Notes: generated by a model not told the origin, from the letters alone. 55,810 bases of DNA from CAYLHS01 sp964383535 (GCA_964383535.1 CAYLHS010000004.1:1-55810); one strand, 5' to 3'; positions 8,127 through 16,559 are shown, counted from the stretch's first letter. Translations and numbers: made by a program.

Positions 8127-9368
8127 ATGGCCGATCGAGCCACGATTCTGCACGCCGATCTCGATGCCTTCTACGCGTCTGTGGAGCAGCTGCTCGATCC
8201 TGCTCTTCGTGGCAAGCCGATGGCGGTCGGCTCCGGGGTCGTCTTGGCAGCGTCGTATGAGGCGAAGGCGTTCGGGGTGAGCGGCGGGATGTCCACCAGG
8301 CGAGCGAAGGAACTCTGCCCTCACCTGATCATGGTCGGAGGCCACTTCTCCGAGTATCAACGACTCGGGGATGCCGCCATCGACATCATGGAGGACTTCA
8401 CGCCCCTCGTAGAACGGATCTCGATAGACGAAGCGTTCCTCGATGTTGCCGGGTCGATCCACCTTATGGGGTCGCCGACGGACATGGCGGTCGCACTCAG
8501 GGAGCGAGTCAGGGCCGAGTTGGGGTTGCCCGTCTCGGTGGGCATCGCACGCACGAAGCACCTCGCCAAGATCGCCTCCCAGGTCGCCAAACCGGATGGT
8601 CTGCTCTTCGTTCCCGCTGATCGAGAGCTCGAGTTCCTCCATCCCTTGCCGGTAGAACTCATGTGGGGTGTGGGCCCGGTCACCAAGGCGCGCCTCGCCG
8701 AGCTGGGCATCCGAACAATCGGTGAACTCGCCGAGGCACCAGGGGCCTCACTCGATCGGGTGCTGGGGACCGCGATCGGGGCGAAACTCGGTGCTCTGGC
8801 ATGGAACCGCGACCCGAGAGCGATCGAACAGCACCACACCGCGGCGTCGGTGAGTGCCCAGTCGGCGATGGGACGTTCCACGGTTTCGGACGAGCTGATC
8901 GAGCGGACGCTCCGCCACCTCGCGGACCGAGTTGCATCGCGGCTGCGAGCGAAGTCCAAAGCTGGGCACACGGTGACGGCGAGGGTCCGATTCCCCGACC
9001 TACGATCGGTCACGAGGTCGGTGACGCTACCCGCCGCAGTATCGGTCACACCCATCATCGCCGAGGTCGCCGAGAATCTCGTACGGAGTGCGCTCAGCGA
9101 CCACCCGGACGTCCGTGAGATATCTCTGCTCTCGATAGCGGTGTCGAGCCTGGTGATGGAATCGGCCCTTCAGTTGGAGCTTCCGCTTGATCTCGAAGGG
9201 GAGAACAGCCGACCCGGGAGCAGAGCGGGATCGTCGAGGTGGGCGCTCGACAAAGCAGTCGATGAGGTGCGCCGCAAGTTCGGCAGAGCCTCCATCGGAT
9301 ATGCGTCGGTCGTGCTGGATGAGAGTCGAGCGGTCCCTGATGAGTTCAGAGAGCTGGCGGAGCACTGA
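8127..9368 (+). CDS. dinB: DNA polymerase IV (Y-family, lesion bypass)
   Basis: A 413-residue Y-family polymerase that copies past damaged bases at low fidelity. The palm metal motif HADLDAFYASVEQ sits near residue 10, the catalytic SIDEAFLDV near 105, two helix-hairpin-helix segments around WGVGPVTKARLAELGI (about 180) precede the little-finger domain, and the length is typical of actinobacterial DinB. The C-terminus (from about 370) has no obvious beta-clamp motif that I can recognise with confidence. It is monocistronic; no LexA box was recognised upstream. Confidence 0.95.
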   Translation: MADRATILHADLDAFYASVEQLLDPALRGKPMAVGSGVVLAASYEAKAFGVSGGMSTRRAKELCPHLIMVGGHFSEYQRLGDAAIDIMEDFTPLVERISIDEAFLDVAGSIHLMGSPTDMAVALRERVRAELGLPVSVGIARTKHLAKIASQVAKPDGLLFVPADRELEFLHPLPVELMWGVGPVTKARLAELGIRTIGELAEAPGASLDRVLGTAIGAKLGALAWNRDPRAIEQHHTAASVSAQSAMGRSTVSDELIERTLRHLADRVASRLRAKSKAGHTVTARVRFPDLRSVTRSVTLPAAVSVTPIIAEVAENLVRSALSDHPDVREISLLSIAVSSLVMESALQLELPLDLEGENSRPGSRAGSSRWALDKAVDEVRRKFGRASIGYASVVLDESRAVPDEFRELAEH

Positions 9369-9578
9369 GGGCAGGAGCTCGGCGTGCCGCTGATCCTGGT
9401 ATCGAGGGCTCCATCTGCCCGTCTCGTCAGGACTACGGTCGCCGAAGTGGCGCGATCTATCGTTGTCCACCGGGTCGGTGTGTGATGCGGCCGGAGAGGC
9501 TGCACTTGACCCGAGAACCCGTCTTTCATCAGCAAACCCCGGGTGCGACAGCGACTCGCCGGCTGGGGGAGGAGGCGG
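9369..9578. other. Intergenic region without recognisable features
   Basis: Between the converging ends of dinB and the large lipoprotein gene. Short open frames cross it on both strands but look like shadows; no hairpin terminator, RNA or repeat was recognised. Confidence 0.5.
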
Positions 9579-11282
9579 CTATCCGGGCGGGAACAAGGCC
9601 TGCGCGCTCGTGTCGACCGTCCACTGGTCTCCGGTCTGGGTGTCGACGACGAAGCGGCGACCCAGGTCGGGGTTCTGCACGTACGGTGCTTCGTCGAGGG
9701 GGACCATGAGATCGGCGATCGCATATCGCCCGTCGAATACGAGTGCGGGATGGGTCGAGGATCCGATCAGCGCCTCGGCGAGGACCGACCAGCGATCGAT
9801 CTCGGAACCGTCGACGGCCGATGCGAGCACGATCGTCTGGGGATTGTGGAGGGAGACATCCGCCGAGTAGACGAACTTGGAACCATCAGGGGCGAGCACT
9901 CCGCACCCTGCTGCCTTGTCTGGCTCGAAGTGGGCAATCTGCTCCCCATCGGCGGACGAGTACAGGTCATAGATCGTGGAGTTGGCGAGGACCTTCGTCA
10001 CGAGGACGTTGCCATGCCCGGTCGATGCGCATGTGATCGTTTCGTTCGTAGAGCCCTCGACGATCGTGCGGAGACTCTCGTCGGACAACCGGTAGGCGAT
10101 GATGCGCCGACCGTCGGTCACGAGCACCGAAGGTTCACCATCGTCGAGTGCGACTCCCGCAAGTGTCCACCCTCCAGCGGCGATGACACTTGGGCTGCCG
10201 ACGGCGCCGTCGCCGAGTTGGGCGAGTTCAACTCCGCCGATGCCGTCGAAGGCAACGCTGTCGGAGATGACCTCGGCGTTGCGCTCATATCGAGCGGCGT
10301 GCCAGACGTACCAGTCGTCCAGCTGAATGGAGTCGTATCGAACGAATGCGAGGGGACCCTCGTACCCTTCGGGGAAGAACAGGTCTCGTAGTGGCGGTGC
10401 CACGTCGCCGGAGGTCCCATCAGGTGGGAGCTGCCCAATGCTGAGTTGCCCCTCGAACATGTCGACCGGTATCTCGACGGTGACGGGGCCGTCGCCTCCG
10501 GAGAAGCGAACGTGGTACGTCCGTGTGAGCGTCGAGGTGGGTTCGCTGTCGAGGATCTCGTGCGCCGCGCCGCACATGGCGGTCTTGCAGAACGGCTCGA
10601 GCACGTCCGCGGGCGCCGAGGCACTCCAGAGATCCGGAAGGCGCCGTTCGACTTCGCTTGAGGCGCCTTCATTGACCATCAGTGTGTAGGCGACGTCCCA
10701 TGCTCCATCGGTGAGCGCCGCCAGGAAGTCGTCGATCGTCTGCCGTCCGGCCACGTCGTCGACATACGACTCGGGTTCGACCGTGACGTTCCCGATCAAG
10801 ACCTGGCGCTCGTCACCGGGTCCCCGAACGGTCTGGACGCCATAGACCTCCCGCATGGTCCGGACGAGCGTGTCGTCGATGTGGTAGTCGACGAGGATCG
10901 ATCTCACGGGACCCAGCGTTTCCTCGCCCTCGGAGCGGATGTCCGAAGGATCGGGCAGGTCGAGGGCGGCGAGGTCAGTGCATGAATACAGGCACGTTGG
11001 GAACTCCGAGGACGCGTACACCTGCGCGGCCGCATCTGTGAGGCACGCTTCTGCTCCCTCTCCGGCGATCCGATCGGCGACGAAGCGGTTGACGATCTCG
11101 ACGGCGAGTTGGTCGCTTGGGACGCGTTCGTCGGTGAGGAGGGGGCTCCCGCACTGGCCCGGTCCTTCAGGGAGCGTGCTGGTGGTCGAGGTCAGAGGAG
11201 GGGGAAGCGTACCCGTCGTCTGCACGGGAGCAGACGAACAAGCCGCGGTAGCGAGAAGAATCGCTAGGAAGAGTCGACGCAT
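9579..11282 (-). CDS. Large putative lipoprotein of unknown function
   Basis: A 567-residue exported protein. The start MRRLFLAILLATAAC gives a short signal peptide with the lipobox Cys at residue 15; an in-frame ATG two codons upstream (11288) is possible. A Thr/Pro-rich linker (TTGTLPPPLTSTTSTLP) follows, then a mixed alpha/beta region (to about 360, with several Cys) and a C-terminal part with beta-propeller-like strands (VLVTDGRRIIAYRLS, KFVYSADVSL). I do not recognise the family. It is probably anchored on the outer face of the membrane. The open frame continues upstream through the N gap, but that extension is an artefact. It is divergent from a second small lipoprotein with 87 nt between start codons. 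Confidence 0.72.
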   Translation of the reverse strand: MRRLFLAILLATAACSSAPVQTTGTLPPPLTSTTSTLPEGPGQCGSPLLTDERVPSDQLAVEIVNRFVADRIAGEGAEACLTDAAAQVYASSEFPTCLYSCTDLAALDLPDPSDIRSEGEETLGPVRSILVDYHIDDTLVRTMREVYGVQTVRGPGDERQVLIGNVTVEPESYVDDVAGRQTIDDFLAALTDGAWDVAYTLMVNEGASSEVERRLPDLWSASAPADVLEPFCKTAMCGAAHEILDSEPTSTLTRTYHVRFSGGDGPVTVEIPVDMFEGQLSIGQLPPDGTSGDVAPPLRDLFFPEGYEGPLAFVRYDSIQLDDWYVWHAARYERNAEVISDSVAFDGIGGVELAQLGDGAVGSPSVIAAGGWTLAGVALDDGEPSVLVTDGRRIIAYRLSDESLRTIVEGSTNETITCASTGHGNVLVTKVLANSTIYDLYSSADGEQIAHFEPDKAAGCGVLAPDGSKFVYSADVSLHNPQTIVLASAVDGSEIDRWSVLAEALIGSSTHPALVFDGRYAIADLMVPLDEAPYVQNPDLGRRFVVDTQTGDQWTVDTSAQALFPPG

Positions 11283-11369
11283 GACCATGACACTAGGCGA
11301 AGGATGTGCGGCTCCGTGCCTCCGATGCCGGCGGTGCGCTCGAAGGAGGGACCACCCGAACAGGATGAG

Positions 11370-11966
11370 GTGCTGGGCATCAGTCGGAGCGCATGGAGGG
11401 TGGCCTTCGGAAGCGTATGTCTCGCGATGGCCGCGTGCACCACGGCGGTCGATGGGACGACCTCGACGACGATTCAGCCGAAGACGACCACGACCGTGAC
11501 AGCTTCCGCATCGACCACACCGGCGACAACGACGTTCACCACGGAGCCTCCGCCGACGCCGACCAGCACGGCTGCTCCATCGACGACCACTACGACGGTT
11601 CCCCCACCGGCGACCATGACGATGATGGTTCACATCTACGAGTCCAGCGAGATCTACTCCGTCGACGGCCAGGTGATCGTCCAGGGTCGAGTGGACAGAT
11701 GAAGTCACGGTCCAGGGCGCCGATCTGAATGCNNNNNNNNNNNNNNNNNNNNNNNNNNNNNNNNNNNNNNNNNNNNNNNNNNNNNNNNNNNNNNNNNNNN
11801 NNNNNNNNNNNNNNNNNNNNNNNNNNNNNNNNCGTCCAGGGTCGAGTGGACAGATGAAGTCACGGTCCAGGGCGCCGATCTGAATGCTGGGTACGGCTAC
11901 CTGTCCAACTGGCTGACGCTCGACGGAGGCACCGTGGCAAAGGTCGTCGGGCAGCATCTACCCTGA
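11370..11966 (+). CDS. Small Thr-rich lipoprotein with an Ig-like C-terminal domain, broken at an assembly gap
   Basis: A GTG start gives MLGISRSAWRVAFGSVCLAMAAC, a lipoprotein signal, followed by about 50 residues rich in Thr and Pro. The frame then reads HIYESSEIYSVDGQVIVQGRVDR and stops at 11700-11702, just before the gap. After the gap another frame reads EWTDEVTVQGADLNAGYGYL and onward to a stop at 11964-11966, which looks like the natural continuation of the same beta-sandwich (V-x-V-x-G turns). The flanking 55-mer is identical on both sides of the gap, so if the sides are merged the protein needs a +1 shift near GTCGAGTGG. Either the gene is frameshifted or the join is mis-assembled. 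Confidence 0.5.
11678..11887. other. Scaffold gap of 100 N with identical 55-nt flanks
   Basis: Bases 11678-11732 and 11833-11887 are identical over exactly 55 nt, and the N run between them is exactly 100. This is the expected trace of two contigs that share a terminal k-mer (k=55) joined by a default 100-N spacer. The true sequence may have no gap or may contain a short tandem repeat. Confidence 0.85.
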
Positions 11967-11992
11967 GTTCCGGAGACGGTTGGGGCAGTTGC

Positions 11993-12379
11993 CTAGTAGC
12001 GCAGCATCTCTCTCAGTCCGCTTGCGGTCAGGTGGTAGAAGGCAGGGGGCCTTGCGAGTGTCGCCTCGATCCTCGCCCAGTTGCCCCGCAGTAGATCGGT
12101 GTGTTCCGCGATGGTGAGGTTTCTGTCCACAACAACAGCAACCGCGCGAACCCTGTGTCTCTCCATGGTGGCGCGTTCAGAGCGTCGATACCTGATCCGC
12201 CTGTCGCGGACAATGGCACACCAGCCGCTGTCGCCAACGAAGGGGAGCCAGATCTCATCAGGAGTGTCTCGATCGAATGGCCAGTCTGCGTGGCCCGGAT
12301 ACACGACTCCGGACATCTCCCGTTCAAGTGCGTGAGCCACTCCGATGATGTTCACATCGAAGAAGAATCGTGAGCTCAC
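11993..12379 (-). CDS. PIN-like domain toxin (VapC45-type)
   Basis: A 128-residue protein with a PIN-like fold: the N-terminal acidic residue in SRFFFDVNIIGVA, then PDEIWLPFVGDSGWCAIVRD followed by RRIRYRRSE, the arrangement seen in VapC45-like/PIN_8-type toxins, which are predicted metal-dependent RNases. The GTG start overlaps the stop of the upstream gene by 4 nt (GTGA). Its partner encodes an HTH/DUF433-type protein, the usual antitoxin of this class, so the pair forms a type II toxin-antitoxin module. I saw no second acidic cluster that I could assign with confidence, so activity is inferred from fold and context. Confidence 0.75.
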   Translation of the reverse strand: MSSRFFFDVNIIGVAHALEREMSGVVYPGHADWPFDRDTPDEIWLPFVGDSGWCAIVRDRRIRYRRSERATMERHRVRAVAVVVDRNLTIAEHTDLLRGNWARIEATLARPPAFYHLTASGLREMLRY

Positions 12380-13092
12380 GCCGCGGGTCCTATCGATCGC
12401 TCGAACTGAACCGCCTCGGCGATGTCAGACGCTGATACTCCGTAGGAGGAGTACGCCCCAACGATCGAGGAATCGGGCTCGCCGGCGGCATGGAGTTCGG
12501 CGAGAGCTTCCGTTCGAATGCCATTGATCGTGGGAAGGCCGAACGAGACACGTGGATCCAGAGCGATGCGCTTGTGATCAGGGCCGAGTGGGTACCACTT
12601 CGCGACGCCCCCGGTGTCGGGTGGCTCGAAGTCGACACGCGACACGAATCGTGTGGCGACCTCTGTGAGTACCAGCTGATAGCCCTTCTCCAGCGAGCCT
12701 TGAACGACGAGGAAGAGATCTGGCCCGATACCGTGGTTCTGTTGCTCACGCCACAAGAGCTGCCGACCGTCTGCGTAGAGAGGCCTCGCCTGCGCGAGTG
12801 GATACGGTGTTTGAAGCGCTTCGCGGAGCGCTGCGATCAGGGGCCGTAGCCGTTCCATCGGGAGCGATCGATAGCGGTACTGACACAGGAAGAAGGCTTC
12901 GACGAACTCACCCCATGTCACCTCGGTCGACCCCGTGGATTCGGGTCTGATCAATGGTTCGATGGTCGTGTCGAAACGTCTGTCTCCGTCGATCCACCGG
13001 CGCAGTGTCTTGTCAGGCAGCCCAAGCAGGCGCGACGCCTCGTTCATCTGGTAGGTGGGACGGTCAAGTGGAACGGGCCAGTCGTTCAGCAC
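12376..13092 (-). CDS. DUF433-type antitoxin with MerR-like helix-turn-helix
   Basis: A 238-residue protein. The N-terminus (PTYQMNEASRLLGLPDKTLRRW) is a MerR-like winged helix that probably binds the module's own promoter; the middle (to about 150) is helical and Arg-rich, and the C-terminal part (DPRVSFGLPTINGIRTEALAE) is the DUF433 motif, which neutralises PIN-like toxins in VapB45-type systems. The GTG start is preceded by GGAAGGAG. Antitoxin precedes toxin with a 4-nt overlap, the normal order. The neighbouring tRNA-Gly gene may mark an insertion-prone site, although no integrase is present. Confidence 0.78.
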   Translation of the reverse strand: MLNDWPVPLDRPTYQMNEASRLLGLPDKTLRRWIDGDRRFDTTIEPLIRPESTGSTEVTWGEFVEAFFLCQYRYRSLPMERLRPLIAALREALQTPYPLAQARPLYADGRQLLWREQQNHGIGPDLFLVVQGSLEKGYQLVLTEVATRFVSRVDFEPPDTGGVAKWYPLGPDHKRIALDPRVSFGLPTINGIRTEALAELHAAGEPDSSIVGAYSSYGVSASDIAEAVQFERSIGPAA

Positions 13093-13180
13093 CCCGGATC
13101 TCCTTCCACGGCCAGCCTATCGGCTTCGTGGTTGCGAGGGAATGCTCCTCTGTTCCACCCTTGACCACCATGCGGGTCGG

Positions 13181-13251
13181 AGCGGGTGAGGGGAATCGAA
13201 CCCCCGCTACAAGCTTGGGAAGCTCGTGTTCTACCACTGAACTACACCCGC
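13181..13251 (-). tRNA. tRNA-Gly (anticodon CCC)
   Basis: The minus strand folds as a cloverleaf: acceptor GCGGGTG/CACCCGC, D-arm GTTC...GAAC, anticodon stem CGAGC/GCTTG with loop TTCCCAA (anticodon CCC), 4-nt variable loop, and T-arm with TTCGATT. The discriminator base is T and the CCA end is not encoded. Confidence 0.93.
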
Positions 13252-13403
13252 ACGGGACCGGCTCGCTCCGCAGCGGTCCGGGGACGGGAGATTACTGCAT
13301 CGCCCGGAAAGGGGCCAAGACAGGCCCAGCCGTCGGACTCCGGTCGCCGGATCGCAGAAGCGGCGCCGTCCATCCCGGCGTTCCTGGGTGATACCGTGAC
13401 GTG

Positions 13404-13772
13404 ATGGGTAGGCCGGAATCGATACCCTGTCCGGCCCGCGTCTCACCTGAGTTCGTCGACCTGCTGGGCGTGGAGACCCCTGTGTGGGTCCCGAAGGAGA
13501 TCATCGTTGCTGCGAATCTGTCGTTTCTTGAACTCCCGCTGTATCGACCGGAGCACGGCGCCCGGAGCGGCCTCATGGATGTGAGCGCCGATCTCGCACG
13601 TGGGAGGGGCCTCGATACGACCGATCCCATCGCGACGGTACGGGATACGCGGGCGTGGCTCGACGGCCAGGGGCTTCCTTCCACGGCGTTGTCCTCGGAA
13701 CGGGAAGCGGAGCTGATCGCAGCGACGCGACGGCCGGGCACCGGCTCGGGCGTTGGCCCTTGTCCCTGCTGA
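13404..13772 (+). CDS. Hypothetical protein
   Basis: A 122-residue open frame (a GTG one codon upstream is an alternative start) with codon usage like its neighbours and a plausible soluble composition. It has no signal peptide or membrane segment. The C-terminal part reads LPSTALSSEREAELIAATR, probably a helix. I do not recognise a family. Overlapping frames on the opposite strand are Arg/Pro-rich and look non-coding. The short spacing to the tRNA (about 150 nt) leaves room for a promoter. It is bounded downstream by a strong hairpin. Confidence 0.5.
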   Translation: MGRPESIPCPARVSPEFVDLLGVETPVWVPKEIIVAANLSFLELPLYRPEHGARSGLMDVSADLARGRGLDTTDPIATVRDTRAWLDGQGLPSTALSSEREAELIAATRRPGTGSGVGPCPC

Positions 13773-13861
13773 GCAGTTGCCCTCGTGGCGTGATAGCATT
13801 TAATACTGCCCGGCCGGACCAGCGCCGGCAGGGCGGGCATCCAGGGTGTTGCTCCAGGGGC

Positions 13862-13893
13862 GAGGGACACGACTCGAAAGAGCCGTGTCCCTC
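13862..13893. terminator. Bidirectional terminator hairpin with GAAA tetraloop
   Basis: GAGGGACACG and CGTGTCCCTC form a perfect 10-bp stem; inside it CTC/GAG closes a GAAA tetraloop. It lies between the converging hypothetical gene (plus) and the small membrane protein gene (minus). Confidence 0.75.
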
Positions 13894-13898
13894 TTGCG

Positions 13899-14099
13899 CT
13901 ACCGACTCAAACTGGCGATCGACCAGGCGGTGATGACGACTCCGGCGAGCATGAGGAACCATGCTCGCCCGACGTAGAGGCGCTCGGACTCCTGACGACG
14001 ACCCCGCACGAGTGCGACGAGGTTGCCGATGATCATGGCGGCACCGATGCCGAGCACCAGCAGTGCCACCGTCTCGTCGAGGCTGAACAGTCCCTCCAT
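13899..14099 (-). CDS. Small two-segment membrane protein
   Basis: A 66-residue protein with two hydrophobic segments (about 12-30, LLVLGIGAAMIIGNLVAL, and 47-64, WFLMLAGVVITAWSIASL) separated by an Arg-rich loop (RGRRQESERLYVGR). The positive loop suggests that both ends face outward by the positive-inside rule. No family is recognised. It ends at the shared terminator hairpin and is divergent from the CDF transporter gene. Confidence 0.62.
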   Translation of the reverse strand: MEGLFSLDETVALLVLGIGAAMIIGNLVALVRGRRQESERLYVGRAWFLMLAGVVITAWSIASLSR

Positions 14100-14197
14100 G
14101 TCGGCGTCACGCTACTACCCACGGCTTCCGTTCCCGCAAGGTGGCCCCATGGCCTGATGGCGGGAACGAGAGGGTGGGCGGTCGTACAATGCCCCCA

Positions 14198-15097
14198 ATG
14201 GCTGACTCACGCTCGGCGGTCATCGCCGCCCTGCTCGGAAACTCGGCGATCGCCGTCGCGAAGTTCATCGCGGCTCTGCTCACCGGGAGTGCCGGCATGC
14301 TCGCCGAGGCATTCCACTCCGTTGCCGACACGGGCAATCAGCTACTGCTGCTTCGCGGGTTGGCCGTGTCGAGAAGAGGTCGTTCGGTGCAGCACCCGTT
14401 TGGGCGCGGCAAGGAAGTGTACTTCTGGAGCTTCATGGTTGCCGTCATGCTGTTCGTCGGTGGGGGTGTGCTCGCCGTACAGCGCGGGATCGACGCTTTG
14501 CGCCATCCTCACGAAGTCACCAACTTCGTGGCGAGCTTCCTGGTACTGGGTATCGCTGTCGTTCTCGAATCACTGTCGTTTCGCATTGCGAGGCGCGAGT
14601 TCAACCGAGAACGCGGCTCGAGGAGGCTCTGGCGTTCGTTGCGTTCGACGAAGGACACCTCGGTTCTGGTGGTGCTGTTCGAGGACAGTGCAGCGATTGT
14701 CGGTCTGGTCATCGCGGGCACGGGGTTGATGCTGACGATCCTCACGGGCACGGCTCTGTGGGATGGAGTCGCTTCGATCCTCATCGGTGGGCTTCTCGGG
14801 CTGGTAGCCGTACTGCTGGCGTCGGAGACGAAGGAACTGCTGGTTGGCGAGGCCGCGACTCGCGCCGATCGGTCCGCGATTCGGGGAGCGGTGCTTTCCG
14901 TGGGTGACGTGGAGGCCGTCGGGCGTCTGCTGACAATGCACCTAGGGCCGGAGGAGGTCCTCGTCAACGTCGAGGTCGGTCTGCAGGATGGCCTCACCGG
15001 TGAAGAAGTCACCGCGGCGGTGGGTCGCATAGAGAGTGCGATTCGGGGCGTGGTGCCGGAGGCCGGCGATATCTTCGTGGAGTCCGTACATGTCTGA
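14198..15097 (+). CDS. Cation diffusion facilitator family transporter
   Basis: A 299-residue (302 if the ATG at 14189 is used) membrane transporter that exports divalent metals by proton antiport. The N-terminal membrane domain contains GMLAEAFHSVADTGNQ, the CDF signature with metal ligands H and D, and the second site lies in VLFEDSAAIVGL; a cytoplasmic C-terminal domain (about 225-299) ends in EAGDIFVESVHV. Metal specificity cannot be fixed from sequence; the site-2 residues are E-D rather than H-D, which is unlike the classical zinc-specific site. The homoserine kinase gene overlaps its end by 8 nt. Confidence 0.88.
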   Translation: MADSRSAVIAALLGNSAIAVAKFIAALLTGSAGMLAEAFHSVADTGNQLLLLRGLAVSRRGRSVQHPFGRGKEVYFWSFMVAVMLFVGGGVLAVQRGIDALRHPHEVTNFVASFLVLGIAVVLESLSFRIARREFNRERGSRRLWRSLRSTKDTSVLVVLFEDSAAIVGLVIAGTGLMLTILTGTALWDGVASILIGGLLGLVAVLLASETKELLVGEAATRADRSAIRGAVLSVGDVEAVGRLLTMHLGPEEVLVNVEVGLQDGLTGEEVTAAVGRIESAIRGVVPEAGDIFVESVHV

Positions 15098-15932
15098 CGC
15101 GTCTGCGCCCGCTTCATCTGCGAATCTCGGTCCAGGGTTCGACACGCTGGCCTTGGCACTCGACCTCCGCTGTCATGTGTCGGCGGTTCGTGCGGATGGA
15201 TGGATCGTGCACCATGAGGGACCCCATGCTCCTGAGGGTGAGGACGCCGTACTTGCCGCAGCCATGGCCACCACAGACCATCCGCTTTCGCTCCTGGTCC
15301 GCAACAACATCCCGATCGGTCGGGGATTGGGCTCATCGGCCGCGGCAATGACGGCAGGGGTCGCGGCTGCGATGCGTGCTGTCGGTGAGGACGTTGCCGC
15401 GGATCGAGTCTTCGGCGCAGTCGCCGATATGGAGGGCCACCCTGACAACGCGGCGGCCGCCGTGTTTGGTGGCCTGGTGTCGGTCACCACGAGCGGCAAG
15501 GTGATTCCGCTCGAACTCTCCTCACGCCTCGTCGCGGTGCTGGCGGTCCCTGACGAGACGCTTCCGACGCCGATTGCCCGGAGCGCGCTCACGGACCAGG
15601 TCGATCGCGACGTCGCCGTTCGTACCCTTCAGAGACTGGCCGCGCTGATCCGGGGGCTGCGGACGGGCGACCCCGATGCGCTCGGTTCCGCCGGCGCAGA
15701 TGAGTTCCACGAAACCCCGCGAGCCCACCTCAATCCTCTTGCGGAGCCTCTGATGGCGGCTGCACTCGATGCGGGTGCCTTTCACGTGTGCTGGAGCGGT
15801 GCAGGCCCGTCGATCCTCGCGCTGACGATCTCCGATAGACGCGGTTCCGTCGTCGCCGCGATGAGGGGCGCGCTCGGTGACAGGGGTGCCGTCCTCATGC
15901 CGGAGATCGGTGTGCATGGGCTGATCGCCTGA
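15090..15932 (+). CDS. thrB: Homoserine kinase (GHMP family)
   Basis: A 280-residue enzyme that phosphorylates homoserine for threonine synthesis. The N-terminus has PASSANLGPGFDTLALAL, the ThrB substrate motif; the GHMP phosphate-binding loop is PIGRGLGSSAAA (about residue 75); GHPDNAAAAVFGG follows at about 115; and the C-terminal GHMP motif is WSGAGPSILAL. The length is slightly shorter than usual (about 300). hom and thrC, its common partners, are not in the window. The start overlaps the CDF gene by 8 nt, so translation is coupled to an apparently unrelated transporter. Confidence 0.9.
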   Translation: MSDASAPASSANLGPGFDTLALALDLRCHVSAVRADGWIVHHEGPHAPEGEDAVLAAAMATTDHPLSLLVRNNIPIGRGLGSSAAAMTAGVAAAMRAVGEDVAADRVFGAVADMEGHPDNAAAAVFGGLVSVTTSGKVIPLELSSRLVAVLAVPDETLPTPIARSALTDQVDRDVAVRTLQRLAALIRGLRTGDPDALGSAGADEFHETPRAHLNPLAEPLMAAALDAGAFHVCWSGAGPSILALTISDRRGSVVAAMRGALGDRGAVLMPEIGVHGLIA

Positions 15933-16001
15933 GCGGTTTCGGCTTGCGAACCCGGCTCGGAGCGGGCAAGCTAGTGGCCTCAATCCAGAGCAGAGGTGTG
16001 G

Positions 16002-16094
16002 ATGGGTTCCCTTATCAAGAAGCGACGCAAGAAGATGTCCAAGCACAAGTACCGCAAGCGTCGCAAGGCCAATCGTCACAAGAAGAAGCAGTAG
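16002..16094 (+). CDS. 30S ribosomal protein bS22 (AURKAIP1/COX24 domain)
   Basis: A 30-residue, extremely basic protein: MGSLIKKRRKKMSKHKYRKR and then RKANRHKKKQ. The opening MGS(V/L)IKKRRK(K/R)M is that of the tiny actinobacterial AURKAIP1/COX24-domain protein found in the mycobacterial small subunit near the decoding centre. A GAGGTGTGG stretch lies just upstream and a strong hairpin terminator follows. Such short genes are often missed in annotation. Confidence 0.88.
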   Translation: MGSLIKKRRKKMSKHKYRKRRKANRHKKKQ

Positions 16095-16108
16095 GGGCCC
16101 GTGGTTTG

Positions 16109-16132
16109 GGAGGTCCGGTTCGCCGGACCTCC
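16109..16132. terminator. Bidirectional terminator hairpin, TTCG loop
   Basis: GGAGGTCCGG and CCGGACCTCC pair perfectly over 10 bp around a TTCG tetraloop, between the converging bS22 and DUF5362 genes. Confidence 0.8.
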
Positions 16133-16148
16133 GTCGCGCTGCGATCGA

Positions 16149-16559
16149 TCAGCCGATCGTGCCCCCCTCACGGACGAAGGCCACCCAGGCCGTCCCGAAG
16201 AACAGGATGGCGATCATCATCAGGATGATCCCGATCAACGACACGATGCCGGCAACCAGGAAGTAGATCTTCAGCTTCCTCTGCGATTCGAGGAACCGGT
16301 CTGCGTCTCCTGTCTCGTGTGCGGCCTCGACGGCCTTGCCCGACTGCCACAAGAGGATGCCCAGCCAGATCGGCAGCCATGCGAATACGATCCCCACGAT
16401 CGAGATGACACCCAACGCCCCACTCACGATGGAGATCACACCGAGGAGCTTGATCCAGGCCTTCGATTCATACAGCGGACGAGCTGCTTGCCGAACGGGC
16501 ATGGATTGGGTCGGCGTGCTCGGAGGCGGGCCGAAACCCTCCGGGTAGGTCATGATCAC
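16149..16559 (-). CDS. DUF5362-type membrane protein at the end of the copper operon
   Basis: A 136-residue protein with a Pro-rich cytoplasmic N-terminus and two hydrophobic hairpins (about 37-72 and 98-127). SKAWIKLLGVISIVSGALGV and the QSGKAVEAA...RFLESQRKLKIYF region resemble the DUF5362 family, whose function is unknown. It overlaps the end of copA by 4 nt, so it is probably co-expressed with copper efflux. An alternative start lies two codons in. Confidence 0.65.
   Translation of the reverse strand: MIMTYPEGFGPPPSTPTQSMPVRQAARPLYESKAWIKLLGVISIVSGALGVISIVGIVFAWLPIWLGILLWQSGKAVEAAHETGDADRFLESQRKLKIYFLVAGIVSLIGIILMMIAILFFGTAWVAFVREGGTIG

Noticed and set aside
9579..11957. A 792-residue minus-strand frame running through the N gap
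   Set aside because: The part upstream of the lipoprotein signal passes through undefined bases and is Arg-rich; it is antisense to the Thr-rich lipoprotein gene.
13292..13870. A 192-residue minus-strand frame opposite the hypothetical gene
   Set aside because: It is rich in Arg/Pro/Ser, crosses the terminator hairpin, and looks like a shadow.
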